Shown here one piece after another: positions 51,888 through 60,569 of a DNA stretch of 64,000 nt; the first letter of the stretch is position 1; every line of letters starts with the position of its first letter. A program made the translations under genes and the position numbers. Source of the DNA: Fictibacillus halophilus (GTDB taxonomy: Bacteria > Bacillota > Bacilli > Bacillales > Fictibacillaceae); contig NZ_JAEACF010000001.1 in NCBI RefSeq assembly GCF_016401385.1, positions 3,224,001-3,288,000 on the forward strand. Reading direction: 5' to 3'. The notes below the pieces were generated by a model. The model was given only the letters and a program-made list of their open reading frames with translations. It had not been told where the DNA came from and made no database searches.

Positions 51888-52923
51888 TACCCTCATCTCC
51901 CGCTTTCAAAATAGGTACTTTTACTTCAAGCCGCGTTCCTTCACCTGGCAAACTCACAATCTTCAGTGTGCCGCCAATTTCTAATGCACGTTCATGCATG
52001 TTTTGTAGACCATAGGAACCTGTTTTTTCCTGATCCATCTTAAAGCCAACACCATCATCTTCAATGCGAAGGATAATCAGATCATCTCTTTGGACGAGCA
52101 AGATTTGCGCTTTATTTGCCTGTGCATGCCTTAGAATGTTAGACACCGATTCTTGAAGAATACGAAACAGGTGATCTTCGACTCCTTTAGCAAGAGGAAT
52201 CGTTTCAATCTTCCATTTCAGTTCGATCGGCACTTTTTGCAGAAGCTCTTGTAAAAGCTCTTCCATCCCTTTCTGCAATGATTTTCCGTTTAATGCTGCT
52301 GGACGAAGGTGCAGAAGAAGTGCTCTCATCTCAAGCTGTGTCTGATGAATCGTTTCTTCAACTAGTTTTAACTGTTTAGATTCACGTGTGTCATCTTCTG
52401 AACGCGTTTCATTTACCGCAGACATGATCATGCTTGCAGCAAAAAGCTGCTGAGACACAGAATCATGCAGTTCTCTCGCCAAACGATTTCTTTCTTGGGA
52501 AATAATCTCTTGAATGCGCTTCTCTTGATCTACTGCTTTTTCCGTAGCCATCTTTTGAGACTGACGAATCTTTTCCCCTAATTGCTTTTGTATGCCCTCC
52601 ATACGCTTGGCAATCGTTCGTAATTCAAGACTCCTGACTTCTTTCATGTCTACTTGCCTGCCGTCTTCAATGGACTTCAGTGTACGATTGATGGAGTTTA
52701 ATTGTTTACGAGAGGTGATTCCTGAATTTAAGCCAAAGAAAGCGCCCATGATAAACACGAAAAAAGGCAAAACAAAAGCTAAAGGGATATCAAGTAAGTT
52801 TTTCTGTAATAAAAAGTCCCAGTTATCGATCGGAAATGTTGTGTAAACGATTGAGCCTAAAAGAATTGCTACAGCAAATGCAGCTACGATACCGGAGAAC
52901 ATATGACGTAAAACAGTACTCAT
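51862..52923 (-). CDS. liaS: Sensor histidine kinase LiaS
   Basis: A 353-residue membrane kinase with two helices at about 13-30 and 44-62 and a short extracellular loop, so it senses within the membrane or through LiaF. HAMP-like and coiled-coil segments follow. The HisKA_3 phosphoacceptor is in [15 protein letters not shown], and the ATPase domain has N-box LRHAQANKA and IEDDGVGF. It responds to cell-wall antibiotics in B. subtilis. It overlaps liaF by 4 bp and liaR by about 26 bp. Confidence 0.94.
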   Translation of the reverse strand: MSTVLRHMFSGIVAAFAVAILLGSIVYTTFPIDNWDFLLQKNLLDIPLAFVLPFFVFIMGAFFGLNSGITSRKQLNSINRTLKSIEDGRQVDMKEVRSLELRTIAKRMEGIQKQLGEKIRQSQKMATEKAVDQEKRIQEIISQERNRLARELHDSVSQQLFAASMIMSAVNETRSEDDTRESKQLKLVEETIHQTQLEMRALLLHLRPAALNGKSLQKGMEELLQELLQKVPIELKWKIETIPLAKGVEDHLFRILQESVSNILRHAQANKAQILLVQRDDLIILRIEDDGVGFKMDQEKTGSYGLQNMHERALEIGGTLKIVSLPGEGTRLEVKVPILKAGDEGNDQSIISG

Positions 52924-53657
52924 ACCCGTTTCACCTCCAGACTGCCGGCAAACATACTTGTAACGATTTTTATTTTTTTCTCAGCCTCTCCATACCCTTT
53001 CGTTCGGTAAAAAAGCGTCTGATTGAACAGCTTAGATTCACTTCGGTCAAAAATTCTTGAATTCCCCATGATCATAGAATGGCTGACTGCCGCCTCCATC
53101 TCATAAGGGACATAGATCGTGATATTTCCGATCGTACCACGGATCAAAATAACGGATTCCCCGTCAGGTAAAATCGTTTGGTTCAAATCAATGATCGTAT
53201 CACCAGGACCACATTGGATGTTAATATCGTTCCATTCATACACATGCTCTGGTGTTTGTTGAGTGCCTAGTAGGATATTTTTTAACAGCGTTTCTTTTCT
53301 GTATACATCGTCTTGTGACATAGTTGGAACCTGTGCGAACTGAGGCGTCACGAAAACTGGATTTTGTTTAGATTGATAAAATTCATATATCACATAGATA
53401 ACGAATGCTACTAATAAAAGCTTAAAGGTGAACATGCTTAAAACGTTCATGACTGCGATAAAAACACCTAGCCAAAACATGACCTTGCCGGAGCGCTTCG
53501 GCATTCGTTTTCGTCCAAAAAACAAGAGTGCAGCACTAAATAAGAGAGAAAATAAGATTCCTCCTCCGTTCAAGGTAGCTTCTAATAATACCAAAACAAC
53601 CGCTAATAAAAGCCCCCAACTTATGAAATCACTTCTTTTCCGATTCAGCATCTGCAC
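52920..53657 (-). CDS. liaF: LiaF, inhibitor of the LiaS kinase
   Basis: A 245-residue protein with four N-terminal hydrophobic helices (about 14-90) and a C-terminal LiaF/DUF2154-type beta-helical domain (DTIIDLNQTILPDGESVILIRGTIGNITIYVPYEMEAAVSHSMIMG). It keeps LiaS inactive in the absence of stress. The start is GTG at 53657; ATG 53651 is also possible. It overlaps liaS by ATGA. It is separated from the liaH gene by a hairpin. Confidence 0.93.
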   Translation of the reverse strand: MQMLNRKRSDFISWGLLLAVVLVLLEATLNGGGILFSLLFSAALLFFGRKRMPKRSGKVMFWLGVFIAVMNVLSMFTFKLLLVAFVIYVIYEFYQSKQNPVFVTPQFAQVPTMSQDDVYRKETLLKNILLGTQQTPEHVYEWNDINIQCGPGDTIIDLNQTILPDGESVILIRGTIGNITIYVPYEMEAAVSHSMIMGNSRIFDRSESKLFNQTLFYRTKGYGEAEKKIKIVTSMFAGSLEVKRV

Positions 53658-53686
53658 TCACTCACTTTCTGTCATAAACGAGGTAA

Positions 53687-53709
53687 AAGGCGCAGCAATT
53701 TGCGCCTTG
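53687..53709 (-). terminator. Intercistronic hairpin between liaH and liaF
   Basis: Arms AAGGCGCA (53687-53694) and TGCGCCTT (53701-53708). On the minus strand TTTTAC follows. It is probably a partial terminator that lowers liaFSR expression relative to liaIH. Confidence 0.7.
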
Positions 53710-53738
53710 TCACTTATTTTATCGTATCACATACTGCC

Positions 53739-54383
53739 TTAAACAGTAGTAGATGATTCTTCTTTTTTCCAATCTTTTTCAAGTTTAGCTAGCTTCGCTT
53801 CCATCGAACTTGCATGATAATCAGCGTTAACTTTCTGCTCAAGACGATCCATATAGCTTTCTAGCTCATCAAAACGGAAAGCCGATTTTTTTATGGAGTG
53901 AGTCGGGTCGATCACACGGTCCATTTTCTGGTGAGCACGTGCTACATTTTCACGACCCATCAATTCCATACGTTTGATCTGCATATCTTTTAGCTTATGT
54001 TTCATCTGTTCGTATTTTTGCTCGAGCTCTACAAGATCTTTTTCTGCTTGCAGCGTAGATTCTTTTAAATTCGCTGCACGTAATGCATGTTGTTCTTTTT
54101 CTTGGAGTGCGAACTGATACAGCTCTTGTTCATTCGCTTGTTGAGCGATTTCTGCCTGATGAGCACGCTTAGCTGCTTTTGCCTCTGCTTCTTCCATCTC
54201 TCGTACGAACTGGTCTTTTAACAGCTGCTGACGCTCAACTAGCTTATGAGCTTTGTTCACCTCTAACTCACACTGTCTCAAATATTGGTTCAGAAGAGAT
54301 AACGGATTCTTTTCCTCTTTTTGATCTAAAAGCTCATGTACATCTGCTGAGATTGAGTTTTTGATACGTTCAAATAAATTCAT
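53739..54383 (-). CDS. liaH: PspA/IM30 family protein LiaH
   Basis: A 214-residue coiled-coil protein of the phage-shock/ESCRT-III superfamily. It starts with MNLFERIKNSISADVHELLDQ, the usual amphipathic membrane-binding helix, and is almost wholly helical with Lys/Glu-rich heptads. It forms large rings that protect stressed membranes. ATG 54383 is used rather than a start 32 codons upstream, because it opens the conserved N-terminal helix. It is second in the lia operon, between liaI and liaFSR. Confidence 0.92.
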   Translation of the reverse strand: MNLFERIKNSISADVHELLDQKEEKNPLSLLNQYLRQCELEVNKAHKLVERQQLLKDQFVREMEEAEAKAAKRAHQAEIAQQANEQELYQFALQEKEQHALRAANLKESTLQAEKDLVELEQKYEQMKHKLKDMQIKRMELMGRENVARAHQKMDRVIDPTHSIKKSAFRFDELESYMDRLEQKVNADYHASSMEAKLAKLEKDWKKEESSTTV

Positions 54384-54411
54384 AATGATTCGCTCCTTTT
54401 TGCGTTTGTTT

Positions 54412-54759
54412 TTAGCTATTTTTAAGTTTTGCCCATTCTCTTTCAAAGTTGGTGAAAGGGTCATTACTGTCGTTCTCATCTAGTACAGCTGATTGATTCC
54501 ATTTCTTATAAACCACGTAGAGAACATAGATCGCGACAGCACCTAATATCGCAGGCAGGTTGCTAACGGATACACAAAGCCCGACTACCGATAGAGCACC
54601 CCACCAAAATTTCTTTCCTCCACTGTTTGCAGCCATCGCCTTCTTAAATGCGTAATACATGACGGCCAGACCGATTGCAAGACCTACCATCGGGCCAAGA
54701 TTTGCGATCAAAACGATTGCTGCAATTCCTCCAACTACAAGCAAGCCTAATTTTTTCAT
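54412..54759 (-). CDS. liaI: LiaI-like small membrane protein
   Basis: This 115-residue protein has two pairs of hydrophobic segments (about 3-42 and 50-85) and a charged C-terminal tail (ENDSNDPFTNFEREWAKLKN). In B. subtilis liaI is the first gene of the operon, and LiaI recruits LiaH to the membrane. Position and size fit, sequence similarity seems low, so the name is by context. AAGGAGG lies eight bases before the ATG. Confidence 0.75.
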   Translation of the reverse strand: MKKLGLLVVGGIAAIVLIANLGPMVGLAIGLAVMYYAFKKAMAANSGGKKFWWGALSVVGLCVSVSNLPAILGAVAIYVLYVVYKKWNQSAVLDENDSNDPFTNFEREWAKLKNS

Positions 54760-54851
54760 TTGGCTTCCTCCTTTCGTATCTTTAGCTTACCTCCCTCAGC
54801 ATTTTCTCAAAACTGGCCGTAGCTGTATCTTTAGATAAGCCTCGAGGCGTA

Positions 54852-54868
54852 GTGGGGTCTGACCCCAC
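54852..54868. other. Perfect 17-bp palindrome in the divergent lia/carbonic anhydrase region
   Basis: GTGGGGTCTGACCCCAC, with arms of eight bases around a central T, 93 bp upstream of liaI. It could be an operator or a dispersed small palindrome common in Bacillus. Confidence 0.6.
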
Positions 54869-54880
54869 ACAAATACAAAA

Positions 54881-54906
54881 CCCCCACTATGTACAAGTGG
54901 GGTGGA
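54881..54906 (-). terminator. Hairpin with T tail on the minus strand
   Basis: CCCCACT and AGTGGGG arms around ATGTACA. Read on the minus strand TTTTGTATTT follows. No minus-strand gene lies just upstream, so it may shield the lia promoter. Confidence 0.5.
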
Positions 54907-54942
54907 CATATAACTATTATTCAAACAAAGAGATTGGTCTAT

Positions 54943-54985
54943 AGAAGTGGTTTCCACTTCTTTCTTCTCTGCATACGCTGAGAAG
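54943..54985 (+). other. Two adjacent hairpins in the carbonic anhydrase leader
   Basis: AGAAGTGG (54943) pairs with CCACTTCT (54954), and CTTCTC (54964) pairs with GAGAAG (54980). No T run follows, so they are not a terminator. They end 10 bp before the ribosome binding site. Confidence 0.6.
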
Positions 54986-55009
54986 ATAAAAAGTAAGGGG
55001 TGGGTAGTT

Positions 55010-55690
55010 TTGAAACACAATGATTGCGGAGAGGGATTTCAACCTTTTGTTAGCCCTAATCCTAAGACGACATTTAATCCAATTCAGATCGCACCAACTA
55101 TTGATCAAAGTTCATTTCTCAGTCCATTTACAAGTGTAATCGGTGATGTAAGAATTAAAGAGAACGTATATGTCGCACCACTCGTGAGTATTCGCGCAGA
55201 TGAAGGAACGCCATTTTACATCGGATCTAACACAAATCTCCAAGATGGCGTCATTCTTCATGGATTAACAAATCAGTTCGTCAAAATAGATGGTAGAAAG
55301 TATTCCATTTATATCGACAATGAAGTCTCTGTCGCGCATGGAGCACTCGTTCACGGACCGTGTTTTATTGGAGAAAAAGTATTCGTAGGCTTTAAGGCAA
55401 TCGTTTATAACGCTACAGTGGAGAAAGGAAGCTTTATTTCCTACAATGCAGTAGTTACGAACGGAGTGCATATTCGGAAGAATCGGTTCGTCCCGCCTGG
55501 AGCCTATATTGATTCTCAAAAGAAAGCCGATGCACTCCCCCGTGTACCTACTGACGTAAAAGAATTTGCACGCGGCGTACAGCTAGTCAATCAGGAGTTC
55601 CCAGCTGCTTATCATCTATTGTTCGGTGATTGTCGCTGCTCTTGTGGATTAGCTTACAACAAGAACAGCAGTGAGGAAGAATCTGATTAG
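55010..55690 (+). CDS. Gamma-class carbonic anhydrase-like beta-helix protein
   Basis: A 226-residue left-handed beta-helix protein related to YrdA, CamH and Cam. Hexapeptide turns run from about 45 to 170. Likely zinc ligands are the His of VILHG and the pair in SVAHGALVHGP. The C-terminal segment has a CRCSCG cluster (FGDCRCSCGLAYNKN) that YrdA-type proteins lack and may bind metal. Hydration of CO2 is plausible but not shown. TTG 55010 (LKHNDCGEG) is chosen because AAGGGGTGG lies seven bases upstream; the longer form would include the leader hairpins. Confidence 0.82.
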   Translation: MKHNDCGEGFQPFVSPNPKTTFNPIQIAPTIDQSSFLSPFTSVIGDVRIKENVYVAPLVSIRADEGTPFYIGSNTNLQDGVILHGLTNQFVKIDGRKYSIYIDNEVSVAHGALVHGPCFIGEKVFVGFKAIVYNATVEKGSFISYNAVVTNGVHIRKNRFVPPGAYIDSQKKADALPRVPTDVKEFARGVQLVNQEFPAAYHLLFGDCRCSCGLAYNKNSSEEESD

Positions 55691-55700
55691 GGTAAAAAAC

Positions 55701-55754
55701 AAGGTAAGCAGCGTAAGGTTAAACACATGTTAACCTCGCTGCTCACCTTATTTT
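55701..55754. terminator. Strong bidirectional terminator
   Basis: AAGGTAAGCAGCG with AGGTTAA pairs with TTAACCT and CGCTGCTCACCTT. A/T-rich tails lie on both strands between the carbonic anhydrase and the Nudix gene. Confidence 0.85.
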
Positions 55755-55782
55755 CACGCTTCTGTTAAGGACGCATACCAAC

Positions 55783-56256
55783 TCATCTAGATTGGTCTAC
55801 TAAGAAATAGTCTGGCTCTAATGAACCTTCTTTCAACTTTTCCTTCACCACTCTGGGATACAACACATAATCATCTAACTTCTCCAACGGGACCCACTTA
55901 AAGACAAGCCGATCTGCTTCTAACACAGTAAATTCCTCACCATCATGAAGCGGCAACAAGTTTTCAGCTGTGATTTTAAAATATATTCCAACCTCATGAA
56001 TTTCTTTTTCTGCATATGTAAAAAAGTTTTCAATTGCCCATAAGAAACCTTCAATGTTCACAGTCAAATCCAGTTCTTCTTTCATCTCTCGCTTTAAGCT
56101 CGATTTGGCATCTTCACCAAGCTTCACCCGTCCTCCAGGTAATGACCAATTGGTTTCTGCTTTCGCCCGGTGCATGAGAACTCGACCTTCTTTAATCATC
56201 ACGGCTGCTACACGGTAATTAAAAACTTGATGTTCCACATGAAACACTGCGTCCAT
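55783..56256 (-). CDS. Nudix hydrolase
   Basis: A 157-residue enzyme with the Nudix box GGRVKLGEDAKSSLKREMKEELDL at about 42-65. It begins with a strand FNYRVAAVMIKEGRVLMHRA. The box matches Gx5Ex7REUxEExx with Asp in place of the last Gly (ELDL instead of ETGL), a tolerated variant. Substrate is unknown. GGGGGA lies before the ATG. It is divergent from the glutathione peroxidase gene. Confidence 0.88.
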   Translation of the reverse strand: MDAVFHVEHQVFNYRVAAVMIKEGRVLMHRAKAETNWSLPGGRVKLGEDAKSSLKREMKEELDLTVNIEGFLWAIENFFTYAEKEIHEVGIYFKITAENLLPLHDGEEFTVLEADRLVFKWVPLEKLDDYVLYPRVVKEKLKEGSLEPDYFLVDQSR

Positions 56257-56372
56257 TTTATCTTCCCCCTTTAAGTTAGCTCCTTATTTTACCACTTCGA
56301 GCATTTTCAGTGAAAGCCATTCCATTTACCGTTAAACTAATTAAAAATACGAAAAATAAGGAGCTTGAGAAA

Positions 56373-56849
56373 ATGTCTGTATATGATTTTTCAGTTGAAA
56401 CGATCAAAGGCGAGAAAACCAACCTAGACAATTACAAAGGCGATGTTCTCTTAATTGTAAATACAGCTAGTAAATGCGGTTTTACTCCACAATACAAAGG
56501 ACTTCAATCCATTTATGAAAGCCATAAAGAGCAAGGATTATCTGTTCTTGGATTTCCATGTAATCAATTTGGTGCACAAGAACCAGGTTCGAGTGACGAG
56601 ATTATGGAGTTCTGCGAGTTGAACTATGGTGTTAACTTTCCGATGTTCGCAAAAGTAGACGTAAACGGTGATGAAGCGCATCCCCTTTTTAAATACTTAG
56701 CTGCCGAAGCACCAGGCATCTTAGGATCTAAAGCGATCAAATGGAACTTCACTAAATTTTTAGTAGATCGAAACGGACAAGTTGTAAAGCGCTTCGCCCC
56801 AACAGATAAGCCCGAAACGATTGAAAAACATATACAAGAACTTCTCTAG
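56373..56849 (+). CDS. bsaA: Glutathione peroxidase family thiol peroxidase
   Basis: This 158-residue enzyme of the GPx family uses Cys instead of selenocysteine. The peroxidatic Cys35 lies in [11 protein letters not shown], the Gln in [14 protein letters not shown] and the Trp in [10 protein letters not shown]. The second Cys in FPCNQF is the resolving residue in thioredoxin-dependent members, so reduction by thioredoxin is likely. ATG 56373 is chosen (AAGGAG nine bases upstream) instead of one 21 codons upstream. It removes hydroperoxides. It is single and ends at a terminator. Confidence 0.93.
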   Translation: MSVYDFSVETIKGEKTNLDNYKGDVLLIVNTASKCGFTPQYKGLQSIYESHKEQGLSVLGFPCNQFGAQEPGSSDEIMEFCELNYGVNFPMFAKVDVNGDEAHPLFKYLAAEAPGILGSKAIKWNFTKFLVDRNGQVVKRFAPTDKPETIEKHIQELL

Positions 56850-56855
56850 TACACA

Positions 56856-56895
56856 AAAAAGCAGTTCGAGGAATGTCCCTCTGAACTGCTTTTCT
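56856..56895. terminator. Bidirectional terminator after bsaA
   Basis: AAAAGCAGTTC pairs with GAACTGCTTTT, with internal pairing AGG and CCT. Confidence 0.85.
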
Positions 56896-56898
56896 AGT

Positions 56899-58278
56899 TT
56901 AGAACAATAGATGTGCCATTCCGACAACAATTGGAAGTGAGATGAATGTACGCAAGAAAAAGATAATGACTAGTTCTTTAAAGTTCACTGGAATCTTAGA
57001 AGCTAATAACAATCCACCAACTTCAGACATATAGATTAATTGAATTACTGACATGGCTGCAACAACGAAGCGAGTCAGCTCACTTTCAATCCCTGCTCCA
57101 ATGATAGAAGGAAGGAACATATCCGCAAATCCGATTACGATCGTTTGTGCTGCATCTGATGCATATGGAACTTGCAGGAACTCTAAGATCGGGACAAAAG
57201 GTGCTCCTAAGTATGTGAAGAAAGGTGTGAACTCTGCCACCATCAATGCTGATGTTCCGATTGCCATTACGATAGGAACAACGCCCATCCACATATCAAG
57301 TACGTTTTGAATTCCTTCTTTTACTAACGGCGCAGCTTTTTTATTTTGATCAGCGCGTTCAACCGCCTTTTTAAGACCAAATCCAAAAGGTGTCTCACCT
57401 TCAGGAATTACTTCATCAACTACATTTTCTTTTGCGCCCTCATAATACGTATCAGGTTTTCTCGACAAAGGCGGGATGCGTGGAATAATAATCGCACACA
57501 CGAGGCCTGCTAATACGACTGTTAAATAATAAGGAACGATCATATGAGCTAGATCAACTTGAGCAAGAACAACAATCGCGAATGTGATAGATACGACAGA
57601 AAACGTTGTACCAATTACAGCTGCTTCACGTTTCGTGTAATAGCCTTCTTCATACTGCTTGTTTGTTAAAAGAACGCCAATCGTTCCGTCACCAAGCCAT
57701 GATGCTAAACAGTCGATAGAAGAGCGTCCTGGCAATTTAAATACAGGACGCATCACTTTAACAAGTAATGCTCCACACAGCTCTAACAACCCAAAGTTAA
57801 ATAAAAGCGGTAAAAATAAACCAGCGAATAAGAAGACCGAAAATAATACAGGTATCAAGTCGAAAAGTAGAAGCTGCCCTGTATTTTCAGACCATACGGC
57901 TTTAGGCCCGAGCTTAAACAACGTCATCACAGCAAAAATCAATCCCACCAAACGAATCAATTGCCATACGATATTCACATTAAACAATGTGTTTAAAAAT
58001 GGTTTATTAATAATAGCTTTTGGCTTAAAAAAGTATGTTCCTAAAGAACCTACAACCGTAATCGCTATGATAGCCGTCATGATTTTCGGAATATACGCAC
58101 CGATTCCATCCTGCAAGATTCCAGCTAAAATGGCTACTGGAATGGTAATTTCCCCACCGTATGAGATGGGAATCATAAATAAAAATATACCGATCAAAGA
58201 CGGAATAATAAATTTAATCAAACTCGAAAAATTCGTTTGCTTCATGTCATAATTCATTTGTTGCTTTGGTAAACCCAT
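56899..58278 (-). CDS. YjiH family membrane protein with nucleoside recognition (Gate) domains
   Basis: A 459-residue membrane protein with about ten helices. Two Gate-like segments are visible (LIPVLFSVFLFAGLFLPLLFNFGLLELCGALLVKVMRPVF and MWMGVVPIVMAIGTSALMVAEFTPFFTYLGAPFVPILEFL), as in nucleoside transporters and spore maturation proteins. Between them is a hydrophilic loop at about 270-320. The transported solute is unknown. AGAGAGG lies before the ATG, and a catabolite-type palindrome lies 24-40 bp upstream, so carbon control is likely. Confidence 0.85.
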   Translation of the reverse strand: MGLPKQQMNYDMKQTNFSSLIKFIIPSLIGIFLFMIPISYGGEITIPVAILAGILQDGIGAYIPKIMTAIIAITVVGSLGTYFFKPKAIINKPFLNTLFNVNIVWQLIRLVGLIFAVMTLFKLGPKAVWSENTGQLLLFDLIPVLFSVFLFAGLFLPLLFNFGLLELCGALLVKVMRPVFKLPGRSSIDCLASWLGDGTIGVLLTNKQYEEGYYTKREAAVIGTTFSVVSITFAIVVLAQVDLAHMIVPYYLTVVLAGLVCAIIIPRIPPLSRKPDTYYEGAKENVVDEVIPEGETPFGFGLKKAVERADQNKKAAPLVKEGIQNVLDMWMGVVPIVMAIGTSALMVAEFTPFFTYLGAPFVPILEFLQVPYASDAAQTIVIGFADMFLPSIIGAGIESELTRFVVAAMSVIQLIYMSEVGGLLLASKIPVNFKELVIIFFLRTFISLPIVVGMAHLLF

Positions 58279-58301
58279 GATGTTATGCCTCTCTTTCTAG
58301 G

Positions 58302-58318
58302 ATGTAAAGCGCTTTCAT
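58302..58318 (-). promoter_or_regulatory. cre-like palindrome upstream of the YjiH-family gene
   Basis: The core AAAGCGCTTT is a perfect palindrome followed by CAT; the left end reads ATGT instead of ATG, one base off the CcpA consensus. It lies just upstream of the start on the minus strand. Confidence 0.5.
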
Positions 58319-58418
58319 ATACTTTCCATTTCCAAGTATATGTTTATTCTACAATTTTCGCAATATTGTAAGAAATGCTAGAATTCTTATAAAATACTAG
58401 TTTTTCTTTCCTTTTTAA

Positions 58419-59111
58419 CTAAATCTCTAAACCTTTTTTGAGTTCAATAAGCTCGTCATCCCTTAAATAACGCCACTTCCCGACTTCTAATGCATGAAGA
58501 TGTATATTCATAATACGTATACGCTCTAGCTTCTCCACTTTATACCCAAGCGTTTTACACATACGCCGAATTTGCCGGTTCAATCCTTGCGTAAGTGTGA
58601 TTCGGAAAACATACTTGCTTACAAACTCTGTTTTCGCAGGTTTGGTTACTGAATCTAAAATAAAAACGCCTTGAGCCATTTTTTGAAGAAACAAATCAGT
58701 AACAGGTTGATCGACCGTCACTTCATATTCTTTCTCATGACCATAATCGGCCTGTGAAATTCGATTAGCTAACTCCCCATCATTCGTCAATAAAATCAAA
58801 CCTTGAGAAGCTTTATCTAACCTACCAACAGCGAATACGCGCTCTGATAAATCAATATACTCTAGAATATTTCCATCAATATTAGGATTGGAAGTGGTCG
58901 TGACGCCAACTGGTTTGTTGAAGGCGAGGTAAATCGCTGATGTTTTTTGAGGAATTTTTTTACCATCGATAAGGATAGTATCTGTCTCATGTACAAAACT
59001 ATCTTTGTTCGCGACCTCTCCATTTATAGTAATCCGGCCATTCTTTAATAGCCGATCCGTCTCTCTTCTAGAACAAAAACCCGTTAAGCTTATATATTTA
59101 TGAATGCGCAT
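58419..59111 (-). CDS. rluF: 23S rRNA pseudouridine synthase, RluF-like
   Basis: This 230-residue enzyme has an N-terminal S4 domain (MRIHKYISLTGFCSRRETDRLLKNGRITING) and an RsuA-type catalytic domain with the nucleophile Asp in GRLDKASQGLILLTNDG. The C-terminal QGLNRQIRRMCKTLGYKVEKLERIRIMNI is the RsuA/RluB/RluF signature. RluF assignment follows the S4 pattern and the length; RsuA or RluE paralogues cannot be excluded. ATG 59111 is used (GAGG eight bases upstream), giving the conserved start. The ATG eleven codons upstream has no ribosome site. Confidence 0.86.
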   Translation of the reverse strand: MRIHKYISLTGFCSRRETDRLLKNGRITINGEVANKDSFVHETDTILIDGKKIPQKTSAIYLAFNKPVGVTTTSNPNIDGNILEYIDLSERVFAVGRLDKASQGLILLTNDGELANRISQADYGHEKEYEVTVDQPVTDLFLQKMAQGVFILDSVTKPAKTEFVSKYVFRITLTQGLNRQIRRMCKTLGYKVEKLERIRIMNIHLHALEVGKWRYLRDDELIELKKGLEI

Positions 59112-59361
59112 GCTAATCCTCACTTCAGCGTTGTGATTATGCACAACGACTTATAATTATAACTGCAAATGAATATAATTTCGATAGTTTTTATAAATAT
59201 CCATTATTTTTCACATCTATATTCATACTACCATTTCTATTTTAGGCTATTTATTCATACCTTTGCTCTTGAAAACGTAGCACCCTAAACTTTTTATTAG
59301 ATATCCTTTTCAATCCTCTCTCCTTACTTGTACTATGAAGGAGGAAAGGGAGGTCATCAAA

Positions 59362-60513
59362 ATGACACTTAGAGTATTGTCAGAGTCAGAATTTGAAAAA
59401 TCCATACAGCTTTCTCAATATGCTTTTCAGTACATAGTAAAGAAAGAAGATCTGCCAAAACGTTATGAAATGATGAAGAGACAAGAAATTTGGGGAGAAT
59501 TTGAGAACGAAGAGCTTATTTCTAAGCTTCACATTCACTCTTTGGAGATCTCTATTGAAAATCAGCGTTTTCCTATGGGAGGAATCGCAGGTGTAGCTAC
59601 TTGGCCAGAGCATCGCCGAAAAGGATCTGTTACCCGTCTATTACAACAAGCTCTTTTAAGAATGAAGGAAAATGGTCAAAGCATCAGCTTGCTCCATCCT
59701 TTTAATATCCAATTTTATCGTCGGTTCGGCTGGGAGCTCACTGCCTCTGTGAACAAATATACACTCAATAAAAGCGATCTTGTACGCTATGAAGATGTTC
59801 CTGGAACCATTTCTAGGCTAACAGAGGAAGACGGAAATGACTTACTGAACACGGTTTATGAGGAATGGTTCCGTACATACAATCATCTGCTTGTTCGTTC
59901 AGACTATTGGTGGAACAATCATGTTTTTACAGAAGGGTACAACCGTATCCTTTATAAAGATGAAAACGGCGTACCAAAGGGATATTTATGTTGCAAAGTA
60001 GCAGATAAATTACTTGATGTACAAGAGTTTATCTATGTAAGTGATGATGCGCGTCGAGCTTTATGGAATTTTATCTGTCAGCACGATTCTATGGTAGACA
60101 AAGTAAAAATAGTCGCGCCGTCTAATGATCAGCTTCCATTTTTAATAAACAACCCACGCATCCACCAAGAGCATTATCCATACTTCATGGCACGTATCGT
60201 TGATGTTGAAAGCTTTTTAAGGCAATATCCATTCAAGAACATGGAAGGTAGACTTACTCTATCCATCTCGGATGAAAAAGCTGAATGGAACAACGGTACG
60301 TTTACAATCGATGCAAATGGCCTCACGAGGGAATCAGAGACCGTATCAGAAGTACTAGCCATGGATGTACAAACGCTAGCAGCTGCCCTTCTAGGCTCAC
60401 AAAAGCCCCAGTTTTTATTTACATGTGGAAAGATCAAAGGAAACCAAGAAGACGTTAAACGTTTTGAAGAAATCATTACTAACAAGCCTGCAGCTTTTCT
60501 TGATTTCTTTTAA
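59362..60513 (+). CDS. Eis-like GNAT acetyltransferase with SCP2 domain
   Basis: A 383-residue protein. The GNAT domain (1-130) has the acetyl-CoA site in AGVATWPEHRRKGSVTRLLQQALLRM and continues with LLHPFNIQFYRRFGWE. A second GNAT-like part spans about 140-280. The C-terminal SCP2-like domain is in LTLSISDEKAEWNNGTFTIDANG and VQTLAAALLGSQKPQFLFTCGKIKG. This is the three-part order of Eis proteins, which acetylate lysines or aminoglycosides. Substrate is unknown. ATG 59362 follows GGGAGG by eight bases. Confidence 0.88.
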   Translation: MTLRVLSESEFEKSIQLSQYAFQYIVKKEDLPKRYEMMKRQEIWGEFENEELISKLHIHSLEISIENQRFPMGGIAGVATWPEHRRKGSVTRLLQQALLRMKENGQSISLLHPFNIQFYRRFGWELTASVNKYTLNKSDLVRYEDVPGTISRLTEEDGNDLLNTVYEEWFRTYNHLLVRSDYWWNNHVFTEGYNRILYKDENGVPKGYLCCKVADKLLDVQEFIYVSDDARRALWNFICQHDSMVDKVKIVAPSNDQLPFLINNPRIHQEHYPYFMARIVDVESFLRQYPFKNMEGRLTLSISDEKAEWNNGTFTIDANGLTRESETVSEVLAMDVQTLAAALLGSQKPQFLFTCGKIKGNQEDVKRFEEIITNKPAAFLDFF

Positions 60514-60569
60514 AAAAGCTCTTTTCTAAAAGTTATTGCTTTGGGATGCTTCTTTTTCTTCCCATGCAT

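Noticed and set aside
57659-58252. 197-codon plus-strand ORF opposite the YjiH-family gene
   Set aside because: It is an antisense shadow of a well-supported membrane protein and has no start signals.
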